Assembly: GCA_947652605.1 (NCBI GenBank)
Contig: OX393576.1
Coordinates: 11,682,575 to 11,746,574, forward strand
Direction: 5' to 3'
DNA length: 64,000 nt
DNA from: Elmis aenea
Lineage: Eukaryota > Arthropoda > Insecta > Coleoptera > Elmidae
Positions 34,325-44,802 of this stretch are shown one piece after another. Under the pieces are notes generated by a model. That model saw only the letters and a list, made by a program, of their open reading frames with translations, was not told the origin of the DNA and did not search any database. Positions within the stretch are counted from its first letter, which is position 1, and the number at the start of each line of letters is the position of its first letter. A program made the position numbers and the translations under genes.

Positions 34325-35050
34325 GAGGGTGTTTCCTAAATATTGCAAACAAATTCCGGAAGTGATTCCGCATTGAAAATTAATCCCTTAATTTTCGATA
34401 AGGGGGGTCTTTCATATAACCTAACCTAACCTAACCTACATTTTTTCCTTAGACGTGTACTTTCTGAGTTACACCCCCCTAAAGGAGAGCGGTAAAATTA
34501 AGTTTGTATTTTATTTATCAAATTTGGTTAAATGCAAGAGAATGATATTCGGTAGATGTTTTATACTTTTGTAAAAGGTTTCCTATAGTAATATTTTTAA
34601 TCATCTCCTTCCTTCACAGGAGGCTGAAAAGTGCGACCCCTGTTGGTTTTTTAATCAGAACTTTTTGATGGGTTTAAATTTTGCAATTTAAAAATATCTT
34701 TTTAAAGCCTGAGATATTTTGAATCTTTTGAATTTAAACCCACTAAAAGGATCTGATTAAAAACTAACAGGGGTCGTACTTTTCAGCCCCCTGTGAAGAT
34801 GGGAGATGATTAAAAATTTTACTATGGGAAATCTATTAGTAAGTATAAAACATCTACTTACCAAAAATATAATTCTCCTACATTATCCAAATTTAAAAAA
34901 TAAAAAAAACCTAATTTTACCGCTCCCCTTTAGGGGGTGTAACTCCCAAAGGAGACGTCTAAGGAAAAAATATTATATGAAAGAGCCCCCTTAACTTTCG
35001 AAAAGAAATCACTTCCCGAATTTTTTCACAATATTTAAGAAACACCCTGT
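34325..35050. mobile_element. foldback element FB5, 0.73 kb
   Basis: Left TA|GAGGGTGTTTCC (first C mutated), right TTAAGAAACACCCTG|TA. Arms include AGTGATTCCGCATTGAAAAT and GGGGGTGTAACTC in inverse copies, with GCGACCCCTGTTGGTTTTT near the centre. The left arm carries a CCTAA repeat absent from the right arm. Same family as FB6. Confidence 0.82.
34417..34439. repeat. short telomere-like (CCTAA)n tract
   Basis: Four consecutive CCTAA units inside the left arm of FB5, where the right arm has non-repeated sequence. TTAGG is the ancestral insect telomere repeat. A second three-unit tract is at 52168-52185. Confidence 0.7.
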
Positions 35051-35067
35051 ATAATTTACACTGATAT

Positions 35068-35400
35068 ACGGGATGATTCAGTCTGACTGTCGCACCCCTG
35101 TAACTTTGTTATTTTAATAGGAAACCCCTATAAAATTAATATTTTTGTAAATCGTTGAAAATTCGCTATCGAGTAACGTTCAAATGTTTTTCTACGATGA
35201 AATATGTCGGACTGACGATGATCAACATTTTTCTTAAATTACATGGTACCTAGGTACTTTTTTTTTAATGATTCTAATAAAGAATTAAATTCTCAATTCG
35301 CTAGTGCATTAAAAAACTAAGCATACAAAGGAAAATTCTTGTGCAAAATGAGTTTAAAAGTTATTTATTATTTTTCACAAAATCGTTGTATTTGACTGGA
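35068..35400. mobile_element. solo arm of the FB2 family
   Basis: Begins TA|CGGGATGATTCAGTCTGACT and follows the left arm of FB2 (CGCACCCCTGTAAC, then CGATGAAATATGTCGGACTG and AAATTACATGGTA). No inverse partner. It begins 17 bp after FB5 ends. Confidence 0.75.
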
Positions 35401-36480
35401 CAAAACACGATCGTTGTAGTAATTGACAGTTTATAACTTGTCAAATTGTGTTTTATTATTTTTCCACAAAAAAAACACATTTTTTTGGAGTATTAATTTA
35501 AAAAGGAATCTTCTGTAAATTTGCTTTTGTTAGTGTGTACTTAAGGTAGATAAAATTAAATAAATGAAGAAAATTATAGCAAATGAAATGAAAGTATGAT
35601 AACAAACATATAAATTTTATGTAACTGTAACTTTTCTGATTAATTATAAAGCGCGGATCGCTACAAAAACAAATAAAACCAGAATACAAATTGTGGGGAA
35701 ATGAGGTTTTAAAATCAATGGTAGTAGAGATGCAAAGAAAAATATCAGCATATGGATGCAAACAAATTAATTTCTTCATAAAAGATAGGAGGTTAAAATT
35801 TATAACGAGTAGATAAAACACCAATATAGTATAAGTAAACAGCAACGTCACGAATTTAGTGAAAAAGTCCTGCAAAAAAATATAAAAGGATATGAAAATA
35901 CAAAATGGAAACGACTTGGAAAAAGACAAGCAGCTATAAATAACCCCAGACTAACACCGTTTCAAGTTAGCGCAGAGCAAGTTTTAATAAAGTCTTATTG
36001 TCTTTTTTTTGTGCAGATGATAAGGCAAAACGTATTCTTTAAACGCGAATTTCTTAAGCAAAAAATTAGTAAAATAATAATAAGAGCATCAAATCAGATA
36101 TTTTTTGAACTCCGTACTTTATCTTTACCTGTACTTTCGAATTTAATTAATTATCGAAATAAAAAATCCCACCAGACACCTTTTTACGTTCTTAAACCTT
36201 ATTGTAATTTTTTAGTGTCTATGGCGCTAAATAAATAATTTTATAGCCGTTAGCAGCTTCATAAAGCCGCAGTCACTAGTATTTGCTTGTTTTACATCTT
36301 CCTCTTTATCTTGCAAAAACCCCTTCAAATTATGCATAACGCATGGGTAAACGGTTAAGTGCAAACGCCTATCAAATAAACTTCCTCTGCACACATTTTT
36401 TATAAGGTGGCGAAAAATAACGAATTGAAATTTCTCCGCGTAGCTTAAATTATTACCACAACGAAATTAACTTTATTAAA
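35401..36480. other. intron 1 stretch, nothing recognised
   Basis: AT-rich. The ORFs at 35498-35929 and 36011-36238 are Phe/Ile/Lys-rich low-complexity readings of AT-rich DNA, not genes. Confidence 0.45.
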
Positions 36481-36700
36481 AAGTCCTAGGTTAGGATAAA
36501 TGAAAAAATAGTACCGTTAATCTTTCTATAAACTGTCGTGCAATTAATTGATGACAGCGTAAGGAGTACAGCAAAGACAACTGTGCTGGTTCAGTCAAAT
36601 ACAAAGAAGAAGAAAACAGCAAATACCTGTACAAATTATGAAGAGAGGCAGGCCAAAAATCGCTTGGATTAGAAGAGTCCAGAAAGCAATTAATTGACAA
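36481..36700 (+). pseudogene. RTE-type retrotransposon 3' end remnant
   Basis: 36641-36697 reads KRGRPKIAWIRRVQKAIN and a stop, the ending typical of RTE-like pol proteins (RGRPRKRWI...). Upstream reading is broken. FB6 begins 25 bp further on. Confidence 0.6.
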
Positions 36701-36722
36701 CAACATGTGGTGATAACAATAT

Positions 36723-38071
36723 ACAGGGTGTTTCGTAAAAAATGCAAAAACCTCCGGGAGGTGATTCCTTATCGAAAATTAAGGGGGGTCTTTTATCTAT
36801 TTTTTTTTTCTTAGACGTTTTCTTTCGGAGTTACACCCCCCTAAAGGGGAGCTGTAAAATTAGGCTTTTATTTTATTTCTCAAATTTGGAGATGTGTAGG
36901 TAAATGATATTTGGTAGATGTTTTATACTTAATAAAAGGTTTCCCATAGTAATATTTTTAATCATATCCCACCTTCACAGGGGACTGAAAAGTGCGACCC
37001 CTCTTGGTTTTTTAATCAAAACTTTTTGCAATTTAATATGAATTATTTGAAAGCTTGATTTATTTGGAAACTTTTTTTATTCTTTAACTTCTCTCGTAAA
37101 ACCTATACAAAATCTGTATTATGCGATTAGTTTACCAGAAGTCATTACTGAAAGCTTGATTGTACATTTATTATAAAATTAGAAATAAATAATATCTTTT
37201 CATACTTTGCATTCCTGAACTAAATAATTTTTAAAACCGGTTAATTTAACCGGTTTTTTAAACCGGTTTATAATTTAAATCGGTTTTTTACACTAAACCG
37301 GTTTTTTACAAATAAAACCGGTTTTTCAACAAAAACCGTTATAAAAATAAAGTTCTCGATTTCGGTTAACCGTTAACCAAATTTATTTTCGGTTTCGACC
37401 CCTGGTAAAAACTTATATGAACATGAACCATCAGATATTCCAAAAAAAAACGTTTCATTTTGGTGTTTGCCATGGTTTGTTTATGTTCATATTGGGTAGG
37501 GCTGAAGGGCGTTGTAGCGTTGTCGCCGCGTAAACGTCAAAATGAATTACACCCGTCACTTCTACCCAATATGGACATAAACAAACCAAGGCAACCACCA
37601 AGATGAATCGTTTTATATTGGAATATTTGATGTGGTTCATGTTCACTTATATTATTTTTTACTCAAAAACTATAGGATTTACGAGAGAAGTTAGAGAATA
37701 AAAAAAGTTTCTAAATAATTTAAGCTTTACAAATAATATTTTTAAATTGCAAAATTTTAACCCACCAAAAAGTTCTGATTAAAAAACCAACAGGGGTCGC
37801 ACTTTTCAGTCCCCCGTGAAGGTGGGAGATGATTAAAAATATCACTGTGGGAAACTTTTTAATAAGAACAAAACATAAACCAAATATCATTCTCCTGCAT
37901 CGATCCAAATTTGAGAAATAAAATAAAAACTTAATTTTACTGCTCCCCTTTAGGGGGGTGTAACTCCGAAAGGAGAAGTCTAAGAAAAAAAAATTTAAAT
38001 AAAAGACCCCCCTTAATTTTTGATACGGAATTACCTTCCGTTTTTTTTGCATTTTTTACGAAACACCCTGT
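36723..38071. mobile_element. foldback element FB6, 1.35 kb, with nested insertion
   Basis: TA|CAGGGTGTTTCGTAAAAAAT at the left and ACGAAACACCCTG|TA at the right. Outer arms match FB5. The arms continue inward through AACTTCTCTCGTAAA and, after an interruption on the left, through GAACATGAACC and TTGTTTATGTYCATATTGGG to a centre near 37520. The left arm is split at about 37106-37405 by sequence with no counterpart on the right: see the next entry. Confidence 0.85.
37106..37405. mobile_element. hAT-like fragment with AACCGGTT array
   Basis: About 300 bp present only in the left arm of FB6. 37232-37370 has at least seven AACCGG/CCGGTT boxes, and the right end TTCGACCCCTG resembles a hAT terminus (CAGGGGTCGAA inverted). 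The left end could not be placed. It must be younger than FB6. Confidence 0.5.
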
Positions 38072-38448
38072 ATAAGTTTGGAATTATTAAATTTCAGGCA
38101 CTTTTCTCAAATTAATAGACGAATATATACAAATGATCGGACGATTTAGCAACCATTTTGAGCCGCTTAAAACTAACGCACAATTTAGCGTTTTTAATCG
38201 AAAAGCATAAATTTAATGAATTCCATTTTGTGTCGGCTTTAAGTGGGCACTTGTAGATTACAAAGGTAATTCTTTACGATGAGCTAACAACATAATTCAA
38301 TTTGTGAAATTCTACTTGAAATACGGTTTCATTATTGCTTTCGGGAATGCTTTCAGCATAAATTGTAGGTTAAGGGATGTGTAATGCTCCTACACTATCA
38401 CATCTTTATTAAAATATTATGGTTAGGAAAAATATACTGTGTCTAAGC

Positions 38449-39643
38449 CATGGTGGATAAAAATCATGATTTTTAAAAAAAAATCGATTTATTTGATTTA
38501 AATCAGATTTTTTTGATTTAAATCAAATGTACCATATTATCGAATTTAGTGACATATTCTGTTTTGTGCTAATATATTTAATAACCAATATATTTAATTC
38601 ATTGGTGAATTTTTGTCAAAATGAAAAATAAAATATAATGATTAAGAATTTTGAAAAAATCAGTGCTAAATGGTGATGTTTAATTAATTATATACAGGGT
38701 GAGTCATTAGTGCGGGATGGGTCGATTGTGGCTAAACGGCTTGAGATATGAAGTTGATTCAAATGCTATTTTATACAGTTTTTTCTAAACCACACAATAA
38801 AAATATTTTCATATATACACCTTTCTGGAACTAATAGCAACTTTTATATTTCAAATACAATACCCAATTTTTTATTTAATATTTTTGACCGCCTTAAATT
38901 TAGCTTTGCATCAATATAAAATACTACAGGTTTTTATACCGCGTTGTAAAAAAAAATGGATTTTTTAAATTATTCAAGGTTTTAAGTCTTTATTTAAAAA
39001 ATTCTCCTGAAGTTATTTTGAAGTACAGAGTTGTAATTTGGTATGGACATGCAGAAAAAATGTCTCTGTTCGCTCGATATGAAAAAATTTGAATCACACA
39101 TACAGGGGTGTTTATAAATAGGTGGCAACTTCCATGATTTTCGAAAGCTCGTAACTCGATTTTTTTTAATGAAAACCCCTGTATTTTTTATGTCATCGAA
39201 TTCGTCTTTAAAAGAGCTTCATATTTTGTCCTATATCCAAAACTCATACTTTTCGATATATTCGACATTTTTCTTCAAATCGTTATTGAAGCAATAGAGT
39301 GCCGTGGAAATTGAAAAAACTGACTGTTCACTTCGCTAACGTCAAAAACTAGTCATTTATTTTTTGAATTATTGCATTTCCACAATGAATATTACTTTAC
39401 AAGAGCAAATTGATATGATTTATTCACCATTTCGTGTATTTAATTACTAATAGTAATACAATTTTGTTTTATTATAAATATTATACTCATATAATCTGTG
39501 ATTTAAATTGATAATTTAAAAAAAAAATAATCACTTGATTTAAATCAATTATTATTTTTTTTAAATCACTTGATTTAAATCATGATTTAAATCGTGATTT
39601 AAATCGTGATTTAAATCAATTGATTTAAATCTGCTCAACCCTG
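38449..39643. mobile_element. hAT-like element with GATTTAAATC arrays, 1.2 kb
   Basis: Ends CATGGTGGATAAAAATC and the inverse of GATTTAAATCTGCTCAACCC with a final TG, flanked by GTCTAAGC (38441-38448) and GTCTAAAC (39644-39651), an 8-bp duplication with one mismatch. Both ends carry arrays of GATTTAAATC, about three boxes on the left and seven on the right. The interior holds a lone TACAGGGTGAGTCATTAGTG end at 38693 and a small TACAGGGGTG...CCCCTGTA unit at 39109-39186. No transposase. Confidence 0.75.
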
Positions 39644-39651
39644 GTCTAAAC

Positions 39652-40518
39652 AATTGAAGTGTGTTTTGGTAAAAATTGTCGAAAGTAATTATTGCGCTGA
39701 TTGCAAAAGCACGATTTTTTGTTTAAAGAGTAATGTGTCATACTGTGTTTGGGAATTTTGAGGGGAGAGATAACCGATTGGCAATGTTTTATCCTAAAAC
39801 TGATTCAGTTGATTTATGGCGAATTTACTGTTTTGCGTAAAAAATAAATGAAAATGAGTCCATATGAATCATGGTAGGGACAAAACCACAAATATATTCA
39901 AAGCTACACTGCAAGTGTAAGTGGTTCTTAAAGCTCCTAAATAATCGAAAATCTAAATAAAAAATTAATGAAGCTACATGAATAGATATCAAGTAGTTCT
40001 TTAATAAAAGGTACCAAAATGAACGCATTCTTTGACAAAACTTATCGTATTAAGTATTAGACAAACAAAGGCATTAAAAGGTCAAAAATCTTCTAGACAT
40101 AAAAAGAACACAGACGTAAAAGAAATAATATTATTAAAGAAAAAGAAATAAAATGCGAAGGGCTGTTAACCCCAACATAATTAGACAAAAGGCAGAAAGG
40201 TCACCTTCTCTTAATGCTGCGGTAGAAAAAAAATTAATATTTAATTCCCTTGAGCGTTAATAGTGCTTTTAGAATTCAAAAAAAAACATTTATAAAGTCT
40301 TGGTTGGTAATAATAGAACTGAATTGTTATTGCTTTTAAAGAAAGTGTGATAAAAATATGACGAATTTTGAATAATCAAATATGGCATAAGCCAATGGTA
40401 TAAATAAATAACAAAACAGCTTTATGACGAAGAGACGAGAATCGTGAAACTAGTAAAGATTTTCCTGGCGAAGTAATTCCTCTTGAAAATAAGACAAGTG
40501 ATTTTTTAAATGAAATAT
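39652..40518. other. intron 1 stretch, nothing recognised
   Basis: AT-rich, with no exon, repeat or coding remnant that I could support. Confidence 0.45.
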
Positions 40519-42007
40519 ACAGCGTCATTCAAAAAGTCTGCATTAATGGAAAAAAAAATTATTGATTTCTCAGATAATTTTTTTTTTATAAAAGTTGGTG
40601 CATGGTCTAAAACTAATATCAAGATGAAAAAAAAAGTTCAATAAAAGGTCACAGGACACTAGATTTTAACGATTTTTGAAATATTCGCTAGAAGTAAAGT
40701 GCCCTTATTTTAAGAGATAAAAAAAATTTATAAGAAAACGTTATTTAGAATTTAAAAATAAGGCTAAATTTAAATTTTGAGGGTCGAATTCCAATTTTTT
40801 TTTAAAAGAAATTTTAACATTCAAAAAGTCTGCAACAAATGGAAACAATGTTTATTATCGATTTTACAGAAAATTTTATTCTTGATAAAAGTTCGTGCAT
40901 GGTCTAAGACTAGTTTTTAGATGAAAAAAAGTTTAATATAAAGTCATAGGATACTAGATTTTAGCGATGTTTGAAATATTCGCAAGATACTACTTTACTA
41001 TGTTCCTCGACTTCACAGACAAACTTAACTTTCACGATTTTACGATCTTGAACAACACTCACGGTTATTTTTACAGTTTCGTCCGAGAAGCGCTTGTTGG
41101 GAAAATGAAGATTTTGAGAAACAACCAAAGTGCCAGGCCCAGGTAACTGCGTACAAATAACTCCAGACACGAATCCATTTAGCAACGCACCGTGCACTAC
41201 AGCCCTATTCGATTCAGTTTCACTGTGTACAGGACTCGAATCGCCACTTAGTTTCGCGAAATTATCAACGTCTTCGCCCGTAATTTTTTTAAAAACTGTT
41301 ACGCTATTTTTAACAGCAGAATTTACCGCCCGAAATTTTTGGCTATTAAAGTTTGCAAAAGATTTTAAAGACCTACAAAACATTTGTCATGTCGGCAATG
41401 GGTATATTAGATACTTCCGAAACATTTGCCCTTATTTTTACTCTTATTTTAAGAGATATAAACAAATTTCATGGGAAAGAGTTATTTAGAATCCAAAAAT
41501 TTGTCTAAATTTAAATTTTGAGGGTCAAACCTTATTATTTGAGAAATTTTAAGATTTATTGCGAATATTTAAAAAATCGCTTAAATCTAGTGTCCCATGA
41601 CTTTTTAATACACTTCTTTTTTATTTTAAAATAGGTTTTGGACCATTTACCAACTTTTATCAAAAAGAAAATGTTCTGAGAAAGCAATAATAGAAACTTT
41701 TCCATTTGTTGCAGACTTTTTGAATGCTAAACTTTCTTTAAAAAAAATAATTTAAATTTAGCCTTATTTTCAGATCTAAATAACTGTTTCCCATAAAATT
41801 GTTTTGTATTTCTTAAAATAAGGGCACTTTACTCTTGCGAATATTTCAAAAATCCCTAAAATCTAGTGTACCGTGACTTTTTATTATTTTTTTTCATTTT
41901 GAAACTAGTTTTAGACCATGCACCAACTTTTATTAAGAATAAAATTTTCTGAAAAACCAATAATAATTTTTTTCCCCATTTGTTGCAGGCTTTTTGAATG
42001 ACGCTGT
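40519..42007. mobile_element. foldback element FB7 containing an HTD2-like gene
   Basis: TA|CAGCGTCATTCAAAAAGTCT at the left, AGGCTTTTTGAATGACGCTG|TA at the right. It is built from a unit of about 290 bp (TCAAAAAGTCTGCA, GTGCATGGTCTAAAAC, GACACTAGATTTT, GCCCTTATTTTAAGAG, TTTAAATTTTGAGGG). There are two units in forward orientation (40531-40815 and 40829-41530) and two inverted (about 41560-41725 and 41730-42000). The second forward unit is split by a 438-bp segment (40988-41425) carrying the HTD2-like ORF. No transposase. Confidence 0.82.
40961..41383 (-). CDS. HTD2-like: mitochondrial hydroxyacyl-thioester dehydratase (HTD2-like)
   Basis: 140 aa, single exon, MaoC-type hotdog hydratase. In mitochondria, HTD2 dehydrates 3-hydroxyacyl-ACP in type II fatty-acid synthesis. 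Residues 1-32 are Arg/Lys/Ser-rich without acidic residues, like an import signal. The hydratase motif is at 42-53 (FAKLSGDSSPVH), with Asp48 and His53 as expected catalytic residues; the usual Asn before Pro is Ser. VVHGALLNGFVSGVI and LPGPGTLVVSQNLHF follow and are diagnostic. The segment between His53 and VVHG is several residues shorter than usual. Human HTD2 is 168 aa. The last eight residues (SCEYFKHR) and the stop are repeat sequence shared with FB7 units. An upstream ATG (five-codon ORF) overlaps the start. Function is plausible but not shown. Confidence 0.85.
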   Translation of the reverse strand: MFCRSLKSFANFNSQKFRAVNSAVKNSVTVFKKITGEDVDNFAKLSGDSSPVHSETESNRAVVHGALLNGFVSGVICTQLPGPGTLVVSQNLHFPNKRFSDETVKITVSVVQDRKIVKVKFVCEVEEHSKVVSCEYFKHR

Positions 42008-43163
42008 AGATATGTAGATCTAAACGATTGACATAAACTGTTCTAACATTTTTTATTTAATAATTTTAAATGTTGTATTGATACCTATTGTTAGGCAGTG
42101 CGTAAACATAAAAATAAAAATAGCAATATTTCAAACTCAATTAATATTTGTAATACAGATAACATATTTTAAGCAGGTTTAAAATTAAACAAATTTTACT
42201 CAAAGCCAATTTTAAAAGAGCTAATACTAATGACTTTTACACATAACTACACAATCAACAATAACCTATTTCATTTAATAATTTTAGTCGATTTGCATTT
42301 ATTAAGAAAACTGACATAATTTTAAAACCACATATTTATCTGTGCAATCTAAAACCGAAGAGTTTTTCATCGACTAAAAATTTTGATTGTAAAATCTTTA
42401 TAAGCACTATTAGCAACCAGGGATACAAAATTTCACATTTAAGAAAATTATAATGGCCAAGGATAGCAAACTAAAGTTTCGTAAAGTTGCCCGTGTGCGT
42501 TTTTTGAAGGTTTCCTAATGAAATTTATCGATTACAGCTTACTTCATCGGTGATGCATGTTACGTGTGCTGTAATTATATTTTCCAGTATTACGATACCA
42601 TCTTAATTATCATTATAACATACACCCAAACACAGACCTACCTACGCATGAAGTAAACTCAACATAAAACTTTATTTGATTATTGTTGCCTACTGGTGGT
42701 ATGTAGGTAGCTTATTTATTACGGTTGAAATATACCGGATTATTAACATCGTACGCCAAATAAGAATTCTATTAGTGCTTTTTCATTGGCGACCTATGCT
42801 TTCTTATCAGTGTTTTGTAATCCATAAATAACAACAGACTAAAGCAGCAGTTTTTAAATATTTGTAGTTACACGAACCAGCATTTCCTTGGATAAGTGCA
42901 CCTTATCAATTAATTCTCATTTGGACCAAGTCCTTTATTAATAAAGGTATAAATAAGTTAAATTACAAATCACTAATCTATTTCGAAGTATCACTTGTGA
43001 AAATGCTAGACCACTTTCAAGAATCTCGTCTCTTAATTAGTAGCTAATATGAAATGAGTTCATAGATCCGTACGTCTGTACGTCTGTACGACAGGTTTTA
43101 TTTCTTGGTTTAAGAGAACATATATTTAAGCAAGTTAAAGTAGATTGTAGGTCCATTGCGTCG
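42008..43163. other. intron 1 stretch, nothing recognised
   Basis: AT-rich between FB7 and the piggyBac remnant. A 9-bp tandem repeat (GTACGTCTG twice) occurs near 43070. No exon seen. Confidence 0.45.
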
Positions 43164-43167
43164 TTAA

Positions 43168-44798
43168 CCGGCCGGGTCCATTGGGCCCCAAACGAAAATT
43201 AAATAATAATTAATTTGTTTAAATTATCTACTTATGTTATGAGTCTTCTTGACTTTTTATGTATAGTGTGTTTGTTTATAATGACAAATTTTGTTTATAA
43301 AAATTATGTTAAAACGAGGAGATATCTCACGTTTTCTTCCCGCGTGACGACTGACGAGAGAGTTGTGCAAGTCTATAATAATCAATTGCATGTCGAATTA
43401 TATGGCCAATATGTCATTGCTCCACTTAGGTAGTAGCTGTTATGATAGATTCTATTACTGTTGTGTTTTGTATATAGTTCTACAATTATTTAGTGACATT
43501 AGCATGGCATCTAATAATTTAAAAAAATTGAGTGATAATGAATTACTCCAAATATTGAAAGAACAATGGGATATTGACGACCTTGGGAGTGATTATGAAT
43601 CGTCATATGATGATGGGGAAGATGATAAAGACAGTGTTAGTGAAACAAATTTTATGGAAGTTGATGAGATAGTTACAGAAGAACACCAAGGTGCCCATAA
43701 TTATGAAACATGTAAAACGGTAAGCAGTAGTGACGAAATTAATAAAAATGAAACTAATAACTACTCAAATATACAATATATTTAAAAAAATAAAGAAGAA
43801 ATATGGCACTCAAATCCTGCAGTGCAAGTTGGTAGAACTGGAAGCCAAAATATTTTGAAAGCAAAATCTGGTCCGACGCGATATACATATCGTGTAAGGT
43901 TACCACAGTTGAGTCATCTTTTTTGTTGTATCCTCTCTTGAATATCCCTACGAAATGAACAAATAAAGAAGGGAAACGAGTATTCGGTACAGCATGGAAA
44001 TTAATTGATGAAAAGGAACTACCAAGATTTATCGGCGTCTTAATTCTCATAATAAATAATCAAAAAATGAAGAAATATCTCAACTTTCGAGTCGCGAAAA
44101 TGGAAGAAATATTTTCAACACTATTATGCTCCGAACTCGTTTTCAAACTATACTGCGTGTTATAAGATTTGACGATGCGGCTAAAAGAAGAGAAAAAATC
44201 TGAAGACAAAGTGTAACCAATTCGTGAATGTTTTGAATTATGGGATACTTACTTGCGAGATACCTACATTTCTGATAGGTGTATGACAGTCGATGAGCAG
44301 CTAGTAAAGAATTCTTTCATTATTTGGAAAGCAATTAATACTGATTTAGATAAAAAGTATAAAAGGCGCCGCAATTTTATCATCGAATTGGGCAAGCAAT
44401 TAGCCAAACATGGAGAAGCGATGGAAACCAATCCTAAACCGTCAACGAGTGCTAGTGTGGGAAAAAATCTATTAAAGAAAAGATGTTCGCATTGTCCTGT
44501 GAAAAAGGATAGGAAGACAAAGACAATATGCTACAATTGCTAAAAGAAAACTATCGTTTTATGCAATACATATGCAGAGAAAAATAGATCTGCCTGTTTT
44601 TTTCCAAGATATACCTGTATGCTTATTTTTATTTAAAAATTTTGTACTTTATGGTTTCTATAAAGTAATTTTTGAAAGTTATAACGATGTGTCATGTTTA
44701 TTTTTCATTATTATGTATGCAAGAGCAATTCAAAATAGACCGGGTCCGTTAGGCCCGGTCGGTAGTTTTAGCGGCATTACTTTTTGGTAGATGCAGGG
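43168..44798 (+). mobile_element. piggyBac deletion derivative
   Basis: TTAA at 43164-43167 and 44799-44802. The ends are CCGGCCGGGTCC at the left and TAGATGCAGGG at the right. Each end has a near-palindromic box, CCGGGTCCATTGGGCCC on the left and CCGGGTCCGTTAGGCCCGG on the right. The interior encodes an internally deleted transposase. Confidence 0.8.
43503..44540 (+). pseudogene. piggyBac transposase, internally deleted
   Basis: The N-terminal acidic part starts MASNNLKKLSDNELLQ and runs to about 43785. Broken readings follow (IWHSNPAVQVG, GTAWKLIDEKELPRFIGVLI). 44253-44540 reads RDTYISDRCMTVDEQLV, which keeps the first catalytic Asp, then jumps to KRRRNFIIELGKQLAKHGE and a Cys-rich end (CSHCPVKKDRKTKTICYNC). 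The segment with the other two catalytic Asp residues is missing. Several frameshifts are also present. Nonfunctional. Confidence 0.82.
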
Positions 44799-44802
44799 TT
44801 AA

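Noticed and set aside
35498..35929. 143-aa minus ORF with many Phe/Ile/Leu, membrane-protein-like
   Set aside because: Composition is what AT-rich DNA yields by chance; no motif, no splice sites, no codon pattern.
41130..41489. 119-aa plus-strand ORF
   Set aside because: Antisense of the HTD2-like coding region, which has recognisable motifs on the minus strand.
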